Both the position numbers and the translations under genes were made by a program. DNA of 64,000 nt from CBDHEY01 sp965262305 (GTDB taxonomy: Bacteria > Pseudomonadota > Gammaproteobacteria > Pseudomonadales > Cellvibrionaceae), in the NCBI GenBank assembly GCA_965262305.1, contig CBDHEY010000004.1:744001-808000 (forward strand), written 5' to 3'. How positions within the stretch are numbered: position 1 is the first letter of the stretch; each line of letters starts with the position of its first letter. Below are positions 35,408 to 44,782 of the stretch, piece after piece. The notes below the pieces were generated by a model. That model made no database searches, had not been told where the DNA came from, and saw nothing but the letters and a program-made list of their open reading frames with translations.

Positions 35408-37210
35408 CTACTGAGTAATTACTGTATCTATAATATGAATAGTACCGTTATCTGTTTCTATATCGAATGTTGTCACAATCGCTCCACCAACCGTGAGTTC
35501 TCCATCAACGATAGAGACTGGCACTTCTGCATCGCCTAATGTTATGAGGTTTGTACCAGACGCGGCAAAAGCGCTCACCGAACCTATTGCCACATCTGCT
35601 ACAACGTGAAGTTGAAGTGTTGGCAATAAAATATCACTGCTAAGCAGTTCCTCTTGAGTGATGCTTAATGCTTCTAAAAGCGCGGTAAAAGCATCGTCAG
35701 TTGGTGCAAACACGGTAAATGTTGAATCTGTGTCTGCAAGAGCGGTTGCGAGCCCTGCTTCTATCACCGCTGCTTCCAATACATCAAATCTGTCATCACC
35801 GACAACCACATCGACAATTGTACTTCCAGACGCATCTGTTGGTGTTGGTGGTGATAGAACTTGATCGATAACATGTATCAATCCATTTGCAGCCATCACG
35901 TCAGGGGTTGTTACAGAAGCTGTATTGATATTCAACACATCACCGTTGAGTGAAATTCCAATTGAATCCGTACTAAGCGTACCTGGGGTCATACCTGCTA
36001 ACCCTATAGCGGTTGTGCTATCAACTTCTGAGTCCAAAACATGATAAAGCAAGATATTACTGAGATTAGGATCTGCCAAAAGTGTTGCAGCGTCTATGTT
36101 TGCCTCGGTCAACAGTTGTTCAAATGCCATATCAGTTGGTGCAAATACAGTAAACGTTGACTCTAAGTTAGCCAGCGTGTCAGTAAGTTCTGCTTCATCT
36201 AACGCTGCTAGCAATGTAGTAAAAGTTCCAGCATTTGTCGCAACATCAATTAAGGAAAGAGGAGGTAAATCCATTTCCTCGGCGATCACTGCGTCGATAA
36301 CATGAATTATTCCGTTTGTGGTGTAAAGATCTTCTATGATGATATTTGCTCCGCCTACCGTAAGCATATTATCAATGATTGCGATATCAATCATATCGCC
36401 GTCGAGCGTTTCAACCATACCGCCATTTAGAGTAAGCGCTGTGAAAAAATCGACTTCACCATTTAACACATGTTTCTCTAATATATCAGTCAGTTCGTCT
36501 ATGTTGTTTGGATCAAGCAATGCGTTTAATGTGCCCTGGCCTAGAACAGAAAATGCGTCATCGGTTGGAGCAAAGACAGTTAACTCTGCGTCTGGATCAG
36601 ATAATGCGCCCGCCAGATTTGCTGCAGTTGCAGCGGCAAGCAATGTAGTAAAGCGCCCATCTTCGTCAGCAGTTTCTACAATATTTAGCGTTGGTTCTCC
36701 CGGATCAGCTGGTGGCGTTAAAACGCCGTTAAGCTCGTGTATAACGCCATTATCAACAATCGTATCTGTGGCAGTTACTGTTGAAAGGTTTACTAGAAGA
36801 CTTTCTCCGATCAAAGATAGATGAATGCTATCCATGTTAGCTGTGACAACTTGATTGCCAGCGGAACCTATTGCTTCGGCTGCTAATATCGCATCATTTG
36901 GTATCACGTGGTATAGCAATATATCGGCTAGATTTTCGCTAGCGAGTAGCTCCTCAGCAGTGATATTTTCGTTTGTTAAAAAAGCAGCGAATGCATCATT
37001 ATCTGGCGCAAAAAGTGTAAATGTCGCATCAAGATCGTCAAGAGTTTCGCGGAGCTCAGCTGTGTCTATTGCCAATAAAAGAGTTGAGTAGTCGCTATTA
37101 TCTTCTAGTTCATCAATGATCGATGTATCATTATCGTCATCATCTCCACCGCATGAGACTATTAGTAATGTAGTTAACATGATAAATAATATTCTTATTT
37201 GAGTTTTCAT
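35408..37210 (-). CDS. Lipoprotein with four fasciclin (FAS1) domains
   Basis: 600 residues. Lipobox VSC in LTTLLIVSCGGDDDDN, with acidic residues after the cysteine. Four FAS1 repeats of about 135-140 residues, each with the FxFAPTDxAF box (TLFAPDNDAF, TVFAPTDDAF, TVFAPTDMAF, TVFAPTDDAF) and the ending NGxIHVID (NGVIHELNGV, NGIIHVIDAV, NGLIHVIDQV, NGTIHIIDTV). Surface adhesion or matrix role is typical. The chain is very acidic, as expected in a marine surface protein. The next same-strand gene upstream is ChrR (37607). Confidence 0.95.
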   Translation of the reverse strand: MKTQIRILFIMLTTLLIVSCGGDDDDNDTSIIDELEDNSDYSTLLLAIDTAELRETLDDLDATFTLFAPDNDAFAAFLTNENITAEELLASENLADILLYHVIPNDAILAAEAIGSAGNQVVTANMDSIHLSLIGESLLVNLSTVTATDTIVDNGVIHELNGVLTPPADPGEPTLNIVETADEDGRFTTLLAAATAANLAGALSDPDAELTVFAPTDDAFSVLGQGTLNALLDPNNIDELTDILEKHVLNGEVDFFTALTLNGGMVETLDGDMIDIAIIDNMLTVGGANIIIEDLYTTNGIIHVIDAVIAEEMDLPPLSLIDVATNAGTFTTLLAALDEAELTDTLANLESTFTVFAPTDMAFEQLLTEANIDAATLLADPNLSNILLYHVLDSEVDSTTAIGLAGMTPGTLSTDSIGISLNGDVLNINTASVTTPDVMAANGLIHVIDQVLSPPTPTDASGSTIVDVVVGDDRFDVLEAAVIEAGLATALADTDSTFTVFAPTDDAFTALLEALSITQEELLSSDILLPTLQLHVVADVAIGSVSAFAASGTNLITLGDAEVPVSIVDGELTVGGAIVTTFDIETDNGTIHIIDTVITQ

Positions 37211-37606
37211 ATGGTGCCTCCCGATTTATGTTGGTATGTGCGGAATTACGCCACGTTGATTAGGTTGGATTTCATCGAGAGTTAAAAAAAGTATTTATTT
37301 CGTTTTTGTGATATTGATTTGATCTAATATTTTAAGTGATCGTAAAAATTTTCTTTTTTGGAATAAAAATATTGACTGAAATTGACGTTAAAATTTCTAC
37401 CAAAAATAATATTTTGCTTCGCGATAAAGATTAAAATTTATAGAATTGATTGGGCTTCAATTAATAGATTTTCTGGTTAATGCCAGTTAATTATTAATTT
37501 TTTGATATGGGAGAAGAATAAAAAATTGCTTAAAAGCAGCAAAAAATTAAATGGATTTTTTCCATATATTTAAAAGTCCCGAATTCGGGACTTTTAAATA
37601 GCTTGC
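37211..37606. other. AT-rich 396-base gap with terminator
   Basis: Very AT-rich leader of the fasciclin gene with no reading frame. It ends in the terminator palindrome at 37567-37600. Confidence 0.5.
37567..37600. terminator. 34-base perfect palindrome, terminator of the sigma-ChrR unit
   Basis: Exact dyad centred on GAATTC: TATTTAAAAGTCCCGAA and its reverse complement. The GC core (GTCCCGAATTCGGGAC) with A- and T-runs on both sides fits a bidirectional terminator placed 7 bases after the ChrR stop codon. No loop bases are unpaired in the DNA, so a 4-base loop would open. Confidence 0.8.
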
Positions 37607-38281
37607 TTATGCTGGAGTGATTTTCAAAAATGGATTTAACAAGAACCCCATTAATCCTTTCAATTTAACCGGGGCTTCAACGACAGATAAGCATATGCAG
37701 TCTCTGTCGGAAGTCGCGGTCGGCCTGTGAGTGTCGCCGGGGTTTCTGACAAGATAGTCACCGGGTAAATAGGAGCCATCTTTGTCTGAAAAACTACCTT
37801 CTATTACACAAACGATTTCTCTTCCTTGATGGTCGTGTTCAACTGCTTTACCACCTTTTTTAATTCGGTGTAAGCTAACTTGATACTTGTTTTGTTCCGT
37901 GACTAATTTTGCTTCCCTTAATGAGGGAGAAATTCTCGACCACTTCAACCCATGAGTATTTTTAACAATCTTTCTCAACACCTTGGGTAGATTCAGATTA
38001 TCTTTTAATGCAGGGGACTCAATTTGTGCACCGTTTAAATCGTCTGAACTTTCAACTTTCTTAATCAAATTAAGTGTTTTTTGAAAGCTACCCTTCGACA
38101 TTTCTGTTTTGCAAGATTCTGTCTCTAAACAATGAGCACCTATTGCGTTCAGTCGAGCAACCTTACTTCGGCACTCTTGGCAAAACTGAAGATGAACACC
38201 CACAGAAATACTGACAGCCCAATCAGCTGTGCCTGAAGCGTATTCCGCAAGTTCGACATCCGTAGGATGAAAGCTAACCAC
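37607..38281 (-). CDS. chrR: ChrR-type zinc-binding anti-sigma factor
   Basis: 224 residues. N-terminal zinc anti-sigma domain: His5 with H30-x3-C34-x2-C37. C-terminal cupin with H149-x-H151-x3-E155 and H185 (EHDHQGREIV, GDTHRPT); the pattern matches the cupin zinc ligands of Rhodobacter sphaeroides ChrR. In that species ChrR holds sigma-E inactive until singlet oxygen appears. It follows the sigma gene with one base between. Confidence 0.95.
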   Translation of the reverse strand: MVSFHPTDVELAEYASGTADWAVSISVGVHLQFCQECRSKVARLNAIGAHCLETESCKTEMSKGSFQKTLNLIKKVESSDDLNGAQIESPALKDNLNLPKVLRKIVKNTHGLKWSRISPSLREAKLVTEQNKYQVSLHRIKKGGKAVEHDHQGREIVCVIEGSFSDKDGSYLPGDYLVRNPGDTHRPTATSDRDCICLSVVEAPVKLKGLMGFLLNPFLKITPA

Positions 38282-38282
38282 T

Positions 38283-38903
38283 TTAATAACCTCTTTGCTT
38301 TGGCATCCAGGTCTGTAATCTTTTCAGACCTAACCTAATTCGTGATTTTACCGTCCCAAGCGGTAAATCGAGTTCTTCGGCAAGTTGCGCATGGCTTTTG
38401 CTTTCCATGTACATCTTAACCAAACATTGTTTTTGCTCTAGTGGTAACCCTTTAAGCAAATTACCCACTTCTTCTTTTATTCGATGTTGATTCAAATCGA
38501 TGAAAGGCTGATTATCTATCGCTTCATCCCAAATATCGTCAGCTTCTAGTTCAACGGTATTTGCGTCTTTATTTGCGTTTTTTCTTAAATAATCTATGCG
38601 CGCATTTCGAGCGATTGTGTATATCCAAGTTGATGCTGCTGATTTTTCTCGATCGAACGAAGAAGCTTTGAGCCAAATTTTGCACATGACTTCTTGCACT
38701 AACTCTTCTGACTGATCCACGCTCAATGTTGGCATGTTTGTGAGGTAGAACCCTTTCAGCAGAGGGGAGAAATGGTCATAAATCGACGAAAAAGCGCCTT
38801 CGTCGCGATTTTCAGCGATTTTGACAAGTAAATTCGACCAATTATCGTCTCGTGCCCCTGTTTTGAGGTTTTCCAACTTTCGCACTCTAGCTGTAGCTGT
38901 CAT
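38283..38903 (-). CDS. ECF sigma factor of the RpoE-ChrR (ECF11) group
   Basis: 206 residues with sigma region 2 (VQEVMCKIWLKASSFDREKS, STWIYTIARNARIDYLRK) and region 4 (LPLEQKQCLVKMYMESKSHA ... LGTVKSRIRLGLKRL). The group is set by the ChrR gene directly downstream. Probably reads TGATCC-type promoters, including its own (38959-38988), giving positive feedback. Confidence 0.95.
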   Translation of the reverse strand: MTATARVRKLENLKTGARDDNWSNLLVKIAENRDEGAFSSIYDHFSPLLKGFYLTNMPTLSVDQSEELVQEVMCKIWLKASSFDREKSAASTWIYTIARNARIDYLRKNANKDANTVELEADDIWDEAIDNQPFIDLNQHRIKEEVGNLLKGLPLEQKQCLVKMYMESKSHAQLAEELDLPLGTVKSRIRLGLKRLQTWMPKQRGY

Positions 38904-38958
38904 GTTAACCTTTGTCGAGCGATGATACCGCTGTTAATAAAATAAGTCTTGTTGAAAA

Positions 38959-38988
38959 GCTATACGACGCAATTAGCGTAGCGGATCA
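38959..38988 (-). promoter_or_regulatory. Putative autoregulated sigma-ChrR promoter
   Basis: On the minus strand, TGATCC (38988-38983) is followed after exactly 18 bases by TATAGC (38964-38959). TGATCC is the -35 element known for R. sphaeroides RpoE targets. The start would lie about 50 bases before the sigma ATG. The -10 differs from the alphaproteobacterial TAAGA form. A second, plus-strand element for the lipid operon was not found with certainty. Confidence 0.65.
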
Positions 38989-39043
38989 TTCATCTACGGA
39001 ATGAGTCAAAGCGTAAATGAAGGTATTACTGGAGGTTTAGTCT

Positions 39044-39478
39044 ATGAAAGATTTAATAACCGAGCTTAAACGCTTTTATCTTGAGTGGGACAGGGATTCT
39101 ATGGCCCGACTTGTCGAAATTTACGATAAAAATGTTGTATTTGAAGACCCTTATCATAGTGTGAAGGGCCTTCAGGCATTAGAGGGCTATTTCATACGCA
39201 CTATGAAAGGTGTTAATCATTGTAGTTTCGAATTTGTCGACGAAGTATATGGCGATTCTAAAGGTTGTTTGGAGTGGGTGATGACTTACTCACATCCAAG
39301 AGTGTCTGGCGGAGACACCTTAAAACTTACTGGCGCCACCTGGTTGATTATTGATAACGAATCGAAAAGGATTAGTCGGCATAAGGATTATTACGATACT
39401 GCCGAAATGCTATTCGATCATATACCTATCGTCGGCTGGGTTACGAAGCGCGTCAAAGCAGGCCTGGCTCGTCATTGA
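39044..39478 (+). CDS. SnoaL/NTF2-like protein
   Basis: 144 residues of the cone-shaped NTF2-like fold (FYLEWDRDSMARLVEIYDKN, VVFEDPYHSVKGLQALEGYF, HKDYYDTAEMLFD). First gene of an eight-gene set divergent from the sigma-ChrR unit. Strong GGAGG before the ATG. Member families act as isomerases, hydratases or ligand binders; the role here is unknown but lies in the operon's lipid or stress pathway. Confidence 0.9.
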   Translation: MKDLITELKRFYLEWDRDSMARLVEIYDKNVVFEDPYHSVKGLQALEGYFIRTMKGVNHCSFEFVDEVYGDSKGCLEWVMTYSHPRVSGGDTLKLTGATWLIIDNESKRISRHKDYYDTAEMLFDHIPIVGWVTKRVKAGLARH

Positions 39479-39539
39479 GTCTTGAATTTGCGTCTTCATT
39501 TAACCCCTTCCCTAAACTTGATTTTGAGAGTTAGATTAA

Positions 39540-40304
39540 ATGCTTGAGAATAAAACGGTCTGGATAACAGGAGGCTCATCCGGTATTGGCGAGGCTGTTG
39601 TTGAGTCTTTGCTGGAAAAGAACAACTTTGTTATCGTTACCGGAAGATCGGAAGAGAAACTCCGCGCGATAAAATCCAAAAATCCTGATAAATTGGATTA
39701 TATCGTTGCAGATGTGGCTAACGCTGAACAGATGCATGTTACGAGTACTAAGATGGCAGAGATGGTTGACCATATTGACCTTGCTATATTGTGTGCCGGT
39801 ACCTGCGAGTATCAAGATGGCGATTTTTTCGACATAGATATGTATCAAAGAGTTTTCTCAGCTAATTTTTTTGGTGTGATCAACTCGTTGAATGTCGCGA
39901 TTCCATTATTAAAAAAGTCTTCGCAGCAACCTGTTTTGGCGATTGTAAGCAGCCTTTCTTCATTAGTTCCGTTCCCTAGAGCGGAAGCATATGGCGCATC
40001 AAAGGCTGCGTTAGATTATCTGGTTAAGTCTTTGCAGCTAGATATGCATGATTCAAAGATAAAAATTTCTTTAATTCGCCCAGGTTTTGTTGATACACCT
40101 CTTACAAAGAAGAATGATTTTGATATGCCTTTCATAATAAGCTCGGAAAAAGCGGCAAACCACATTCTTCATGCAATCGACAAAGGCAAAGGGGAATACA
40201 ATTTTCCTGGAAAGTTAAGTATGCCACTTCGTTTCTTTTCCGCAATTCCTTATGTCTGGCAAAACATTATTGGTCCTAAATTAAGAAAAAAAGAGGTTAA
40301 TTAG
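39540..40304 (+). CDS. Short-chain dehydrogenase/reductase
   Basis: 254 residues. NAD(P)-binding TGGSSGIG near residue 11 and active-site YGASK near 158 with Ser upstream in SSLSS. Its stop overlaps the start of the next gene by one base, so the pair is translationally coupled. Probably reduces or oxidises an acyl or lipid intermediate in the operon. Confidence 0.93.
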   Translation: MLENKTVWITGGSSGIGEAVVESLLEKNNFVIVTGRSEEKLRAIKSKNPDKLDYIVADVANAEQMHVTSTKMAEMVDHIDLAILCAGTCEYQDGDFFDIDMYQRVFSANFFGVINSLNVAIPLLKKSSQQPVLAIVSSLSSLVPFPRAEAYGASKAALDYLVKSLQLDMHDSKIKISLIRPGFVDTPLTKKNDFDMPFIISSEKAANHILHAIDKGKGEYNFPGKLSMPLRFFSAIPYVWQNIIGPKLRKKEVN

Positions 40305-41575
40305 TGGATATCGCTGTTGTTGGATCAGGTATTTCGGGGTTAACTACTGCTCACTTACTAAGTAAAAATCATGATGTAACACTGTTTGAAAAAGAAGATC
40401 GCTTGGGGGGACATACGGCAACCATTGACTTTGAGCTTGATGGCGAAAACTATGCGATTGATACGGGGTTTATTGTCTTTAATGACTGGACTTATCCAAA
40501 CTTTATTCAGCTTCTTAATGAACTAAAAATTGAGTCACTAGATTCTTCGATGGGTTTTAGCGTTACTTGTCCTCAATCAGGACTAGAATATGCTGGAAAC
40601 AATCTCAATACCCTCTTCGCTCAGCGCAAAAATCTTGTTTCACCAAAATTTCTCAGGCTTGTTTTAGATATTTTGCGATTTAATCGTGAGGTCCAAAAGT
40701 CGTTAGCTCAAGATATGCTAGATGAGTCGATGACTTTGGGAGCTTATCTAGACCAAAAAGGTTATTCAGAATGGTTTTCTCATTACTATCTCATACCCAT
40801 GGGCTCTGCGATTTGGTCTATGTCATGTGAAAAAATGCGCGAATTCCCTCTTTTGTTTTTTGCTACGTTCTTCAAAAATCACGGCTTGTTGAATGTAAAA
40901 GAACGGCCTACATGGCGAGTGATTAGTGGAGGTTCAAAGCAGTATATCGCCCCGCTCATTCAATCATTTAAAGATAAAATTAGATTAAATAGTAATATTT
41001 CTCATATAGTAAGGAAAAAAAAGGATTCTGATATAGATCACCCAGTAAAAATATTTTTTACAGACGGTACATGTGAGGAATTTGACCAGGTGGTCTTAGC
41101 CACGCATTCTGATCAGGCACTAAGTCTTCTGGAGACACCTAGCAAGTTAGAGCAAGAAATTTTAAGTTCGATCGAATACGAAGATAATCGTGTTGTTTTG
41201 CACCATGATGAGTCGCTTCTGCCTAGAAATAAACTTACCTGGTCCAGCTGGAACTATAAAATTTCTAAAGAGAAATCCGTGCCACCTACACTTACGTACA
41301 ACATGAATATCCTACAACGCATTAGTGCAAATAAAACATTTTGTGTCACACTCAATGATGACACTATTGCGAACGAAAAAATTATCGGAGATTACACCTA
41401 TGCTCATCCCCAATTTACCTTGGCGGGCGAATTGGCGAAGGCTCGTTGGCAAGAAATTAACGGTGTAAATAAAACCTGGTTTTGTGGGGCATATTGGAGA
41501 AATGGTTTCCATGAGGATGGTGTAGTAAGCGCTATCCGTGTTGCAGAAGCGATAGAGGCTAACAATCAGGAATGA
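40304..41575 (+). CDS. FAD-dependent amine-oxidase-like oxidoreductase
   Basis: 423 residues from GTG 40304 (SD AGAGG). N-terminal dinucleotide site VVGSGISGLTTAHLL and FEKEDRLGGHTATID as in amine oxidases, desaturases and Cfa-locus oxidoreductases. Known to accompany DUF1365 and CFA-like genes. In R. sphaeroides genes of these families under RpoE-ChrR have been linked to furan fatty acid synthesis; a matching lipid role is inferred. Confidence 0.92.
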   Translation: MDIAVVGSGISGLTTAHLLSKNHDVTLFEKEDRLGGHTATIDFELDGENYAIDTGFIVFNDWTYPNFIQLLNELKIESLDSSMGFSVTCPQSGLEYAGNNLNTLFAQRKNLVSPKFLRLVLDILRFNREVQKSLAQDMLDESMTLGAYLDQKGYSEWFSHYYLIPMGSAIWSMSCEKMREFPLLFFATFFKNHGLLNVKERPTWRVISGGSKQYIAPLIQSFKDKIRLNSNISHIVRKKKDSDIDHPVKIFFTDGTCEEFDQVVLATHSDQALSLLETPSKLEQEILSSIEYEDNRVVLHHDESLLPRNKLTWSSWNYKISKEKSVPPTLTYNMNILQRISANKTFCVTLNDDTIANEKIIGDYTYAHPQFTLAGELAKARWQEINGVNKTWFCGAYWRNGFHEDGVVSAIRVAEAIEANNQE

Positions 41576-41615
41576 AATCGTTGTTTTTATTTTATTGCAA
41601 GATAAGTTTTGATTT

Positions 41616-42377
41616 ATGAAAAGTGCTATTTACGAAGGTGAGCTATACCACGAAAGAACAACACCAAAAAAGCACGCTTTTCAGTACAAAGTATTTATGG
41701 TGCTTCTGTATCTAGATGAGATTGATCAGTTTTTTGAATTGTCTCCATTTTGGTCGAAAACGAAGTTTGCACCTGCGCAGTTTAAACGAAGCGACTATTT
41801 TGGCGATACCAAGAAGAGTATCAGCGAATCAATCTGTGAAAAAGTAGAGCAGGAAATTGGATTTTATCCCAATGGTTCGGTGGCTATTCTCACTAATTTA
41901 CGTTATTGGGGGATAAGAATGAATCCTCTTAATACCTATTATTGTATGAATAAAGAGGGAGAATTAGTGGCAATAGTCGCACAAGTGAATAATACCCCTT
42001 GGAATGAATCTCACGCCTATGTATTAGATTGCCGAGGAAAAAATAGGGAATTTAAGAGTGAGTTTAAAAAAGCGTTTACTGTTTCGCCGTTCAACGTTGT
42101 GAATATGAACTATTTTTGGAAGTCGAATTATCCCGGACAAAACTTAAATATTGCTATTGATGCGAGAATCGACAATAAAAATATTGTAAGAGCAAGTTTA
42201 ACATTGCAAAAGCAAACCCCGTCGACTCTGGTGTTAAATTCTATTCTAATCAAATATCCTATGATGACAATCAAAGTGGTAACTGGTATTTATTGGCAAG
42301 CCCTAAAACTATTCTTAAAGGGCGTACCATTTTTAGGTAAAAATAAAAAGCAAGAAATGACTTTTTTGGAGCAGTGA
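41616..42377 (+). CDS. DUF1365 protein
   Basis: 253 residues; the start SAIYEGELYHERTTPKKHAF fits the family signature (Y.G.V.H.R..P..H.F.Y). NPLNTYYCMN and VSPFNVVNMNYFW are also typical. Function unknown, but the family is almost always paired with an FAD oxidoreductase and a CFA-type methyltransferase, as here. Ends 3 bases before the methyltransferase gene. Confidence 0.92.
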   Translation: MKSAIYEGELYHERTTPKKHAFQYKVFMVLLYLDEIDQFFELSPFWSKTKFAPAQFKRSDYFGDTKKSISESICEKVEQEIGFYPNGSVAILTNLRYWGIRMNPLNTYYCMNKEGELVAIVAQVNNTPWNESHAYVLDCRGKNREFKSEFKKAFTVSPFNVVNMNYFWKSNYPGQNLNIAIDARIDNKNIVRASLTLQKQTPSTLVLNSILIKYPMMTIKVVTGIYWQALKLFLKGVPFLGKNKKQEMTFLEQ

Positions 42378-42380
42378 TTA

Positions 42381-43646
42381 ATGAAGACTATCGAGTATCA
42401 AGCAGATAAATTATTGGCTGACAAAACCGACGAACAGAATTCCGGTATTGCCAAAAAGCTAGTACTACGTTCTCTAGAAAAATTGGAAGTAGGATTCCTG
42501 CTTGTTGAAGATGGAGGTCAAGTTTACGAGTTTGGTAATCCCAGTGATAGAAATATTCTATCTGCAAAAATTACTGTTACCCATGCTGGCGTATACAAAA
42601 AGGTCTTGTTTGGTGGAACAATCGGTGTGGGTGAAGCTTATATATCTGGGTGGTGGAAAACCAGCGATCTGGTAAATGTTGTCAGAATTTTCGTGTCTAA
42701 TCAGGCTCAACTAAAAAATATGGATAACCCGATTAGTCGTTTAGGTAAGAAAGTTATGAGTTTCATGGAGCAAGTTCGTCCAAATACACTCAAAAGCGCA
42801 AAAAATAAAATTTATGCTCACTATGATCTTAGCAATGAGTTTTTCGAGTTATTTCTTGATCCAACAATGATGTATTCGTCTGCTATATATTCTAAACCTG
42901 CAATGAGCCTAGAAGAAGCGTCCGAATATAAATTAGAGCATATTTGTCGACAGTTGAAGTTAAATGAAACCGACCACCTTCTTGAAATTGGAACTGGATG
43001 GGGCGGAATGGCAATTCATGCAGCCAAAAATTTTGGTTGTAAGGTGACGACAACAACAATATCACAGCAACAATACGAATATGCTATACAACGCGTTAAA
43101 GACGAAAATCTCGAAGATCGAATCGAGGTATTAAATCGAGATTATCGATTGTTAGATGGTAAATATGACAAACTTGTTTCAATTGAAATGATTGAGGCTG
43201 TGGGGTATCAATTCTATAAAAACTACTTTGCAAAATGTAGCAGCCTGTTAAAGGATGATGGATTGTTATTGATTCAGGCGATCACGACACATGATCAAAA
43301 TTTTGAGGCTAGAAAGAAAGAAATCGACTTTATTCGAAAATACATTTTTCCTGGTGGCTGCTTACCCAGTCATGCTGTGATCCTCGACAATATCAAGGAG
43401 TATACGGATTTAGGTTTGGTATCTTTGCAGGATATAACTCAGGACTATGCAAAAACACTCAGTGAATGGCGTATTCGCTTTATGAATAATCTGGATTCCG
43501 TACGTCGTTTTGAATTTAGTGAACAATTTATTCGGCTCTGGGAATTTTATCTTAGCTATTGTGAAGGTGGGTTTGCTGAGCGTGCTATCAATACTTCCCA
43601 GCTATTGTTTGCTAAGCCAAAGTACAATATACAGTATGGATATTAA
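42381..43646 (+). CDS. Cyclopropane-fatty-acyl-phospholipid synthase family methyltransferase
   Basis: 421 residues. SAM-binding motif LLEIGTGWGGMAIHAA (around 200-215), EMIEAVG, and the lipid-binding C-terminal part (FIRKYIFPGGCLPSHAVI). Acts on unsaturated acyl chains in membrane lipids; in this gene group the product may be a methylated or furan-containing acyl chain rather than a cyclopropane. The oxidoreductase neighbours support that view. Confidence 0.95.
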   Translation: MKTIEYQADKLLADKTDEQNSGIAKKLVLRSLEKLEVGFLLVEDGGQVYEFGNPSDRNILSAKITVTHAGVYKKVLFGGTIGVGEAYISGWWKTSDLVNVVRIFVSNQAQLKNMDNPISRLGKKVMSFMEQVRPNTLKSAKNKIYAHYDLSNEFFELFLDPTMMYSSAIYSKPAMSLEEASEYKLEHICRQLKLNETDHLLEIGTGWGGMAIHAAKNFGCKVTTTTISQQQYEYAIQRVKDENLEDRIEVLNRDYRLLDGKYDKLVSIEMIEAVGYQFYKNYFAKCSSLLKDDGLLLIQAITTHDQNFEARKKEIDFIRKYIFPGGCLPSHAVILDNIKEYTDLGLVSLQDITQDYAKTLSEWRIRFMNNLDSVRRFEFSEQFIRLWEFYLSYCEGGFAERAINTSQLLFAKPKYNIQYGY

Positions 43647-43720
43647 TGTAACTAAGTTATATAAAATCCAAATAGTATTTCGTTCGTACAAATTGCAAAG
43701 ATGATTAACGGTTAAACGAT

Positions 43721-44278
43721 ATGATTTCCATAGACAAATCTTTGCTTAGGTTTCCATCGCCGAAGCGCTATTGGGTTGACCATCCATTATTCAATTTTCT
43801 TTGGTTCTATGCTGTATGGCTCACATGTGTTTTAGGCCGTGAGGAAGCCTGGTTTATAGCCATTGCTTTAATTGTCTTCCATTATGCGTTGGTCAGAAAT
43901 AGATTAAATGAATTTTATTTCGCTGCTACATCCCTTGTGATTGGGGCGGCGGTAGACACACTATTAAGTTTTTATGATGTTTTTATATTTGAGAATGACC
44001 GTTTAATGCCGGTATGGCTTTTAATACTCTGGTTTGCGTTTCCATCGACCATTAATCGTGGTATTAAATTTCTTAAACGAAACATCTACTTGGCTGTGGG
44101 TGTTGGTGGTTTTGGTGGTGCTTCAAGTTATATATCAGGTGAATACTTTGGCGCAGTAGAGTTTGGACATTCGTATCTACTCACATCCATCATTTTATTC
44201 TTGCATTGGGGTATTATGATTCCGATTTTGATTCAGATATCTAAGTTTTTTCCGATTGAATCAAAACAGCACTCGTGA
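43721..44278 (+). CDS. DUF2878 inner-membrane protein
   Basis: 185 residues with several hydrophobic segments (LFNFLWFYAVWLTCVLG, AWFIAIALIVFHYAL, FAATSLVIGAAVDTLLSFYD, LMPVWLLILWFAFP, YLAVGVGGFGGAS, YLLTSIILFLHWGIMIPILI). Matches the DUF2878 family, found in ChrR-associated operons. Overlaps the next gene by four bases. Confidence 0.85.
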   Translation: MISIDKSLLRFPSPKRYWVDHPLFNFLWFYAVWLTCVLGREEAWFIAIALIVFHYALVRNRLNEFYFAATSLVIGAAVDTLLSFYDVFIFENDRLMPVWLLILWFAFPSTINRGIKFLKRNIYLAVGVGGFGGASSYISGEYFGAVEFGHSYLLTSIILFLHWGIMIPILIQISKFFPIESKQHS

Positions 44279-44781
44279 AAAATGCATTTTTACTTTTCCT
44301 AGTTGCCATATTTACTTCGGTCAACACATACGCATCACCGTTAAAAGATTTCAGTCAATTTGAAAAAGTAGGGGAAGGTGATCTGAGAGTTTTTTTCTTT
44401 CACATCTATCGAGCAAGACTCTATTCTGAAAATGGAATCTATATTAATGGTAAGACCCCTATATATTTAGAGTTAGATTACAAGAGAAATGTCAAAAAAA
44501 AGGATTTATTAAAGCATACGAAATCTGAGCTGGAAGATTTGTCAATTTCCCATGATGATGTAAATAGCTTAATGAGTTCTCTTAATGAAATTTATATTGA
44601 TATTAAAGCAAACGATAAATTTGGCGTTTTGATAAAGAATAATAGATTTTGTAGCTTTTATCATAATGGCTCTCTAAGAGGAGAAATAAGCAATATAAAT
44701 TTATGTGATGAGTTCTTATCGATCTGGTTGTCTGAGGAAACTAGTAAGCCTAGGCTTAGGAAAAATCTAATTGGTAGTTGA
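44275..44781 (+). CDS. Chalcone-isomerase-like exported protein
   Basis: 168 residues from GTG 44275, overlapping the previous stop. Signal peptide MKNAFLLFLVAIFTSVNTYA. The remainder (EKVGEGDLRVFFFHIYRARL, YLELDYKRNVKKKDLLKHT) resembles the bacterial chalcone-isomerase-like (PF16036) family, whose members bind fatty acids rather than chalcones. A periplasmic lipid carrier or fatty-acid-binding role fits the operon. Confidence 0.85.
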   Translation: MKNAFLLFLVAIFTSVNTYASPLKDFSQFEKVGEGDLRVFFFHIYRARLYSENGIYINGKTPIYLELDYKRNVKKKDLLKHTKSELEDLSISHDDVNSLMSSLNEIYIDIKANDKFGVLIKNNRFCSFYHNGSLRGEISNINLCDEFLSIWLSEETSKPRLRKNLIGS

Positions 44782-44782
44782 A

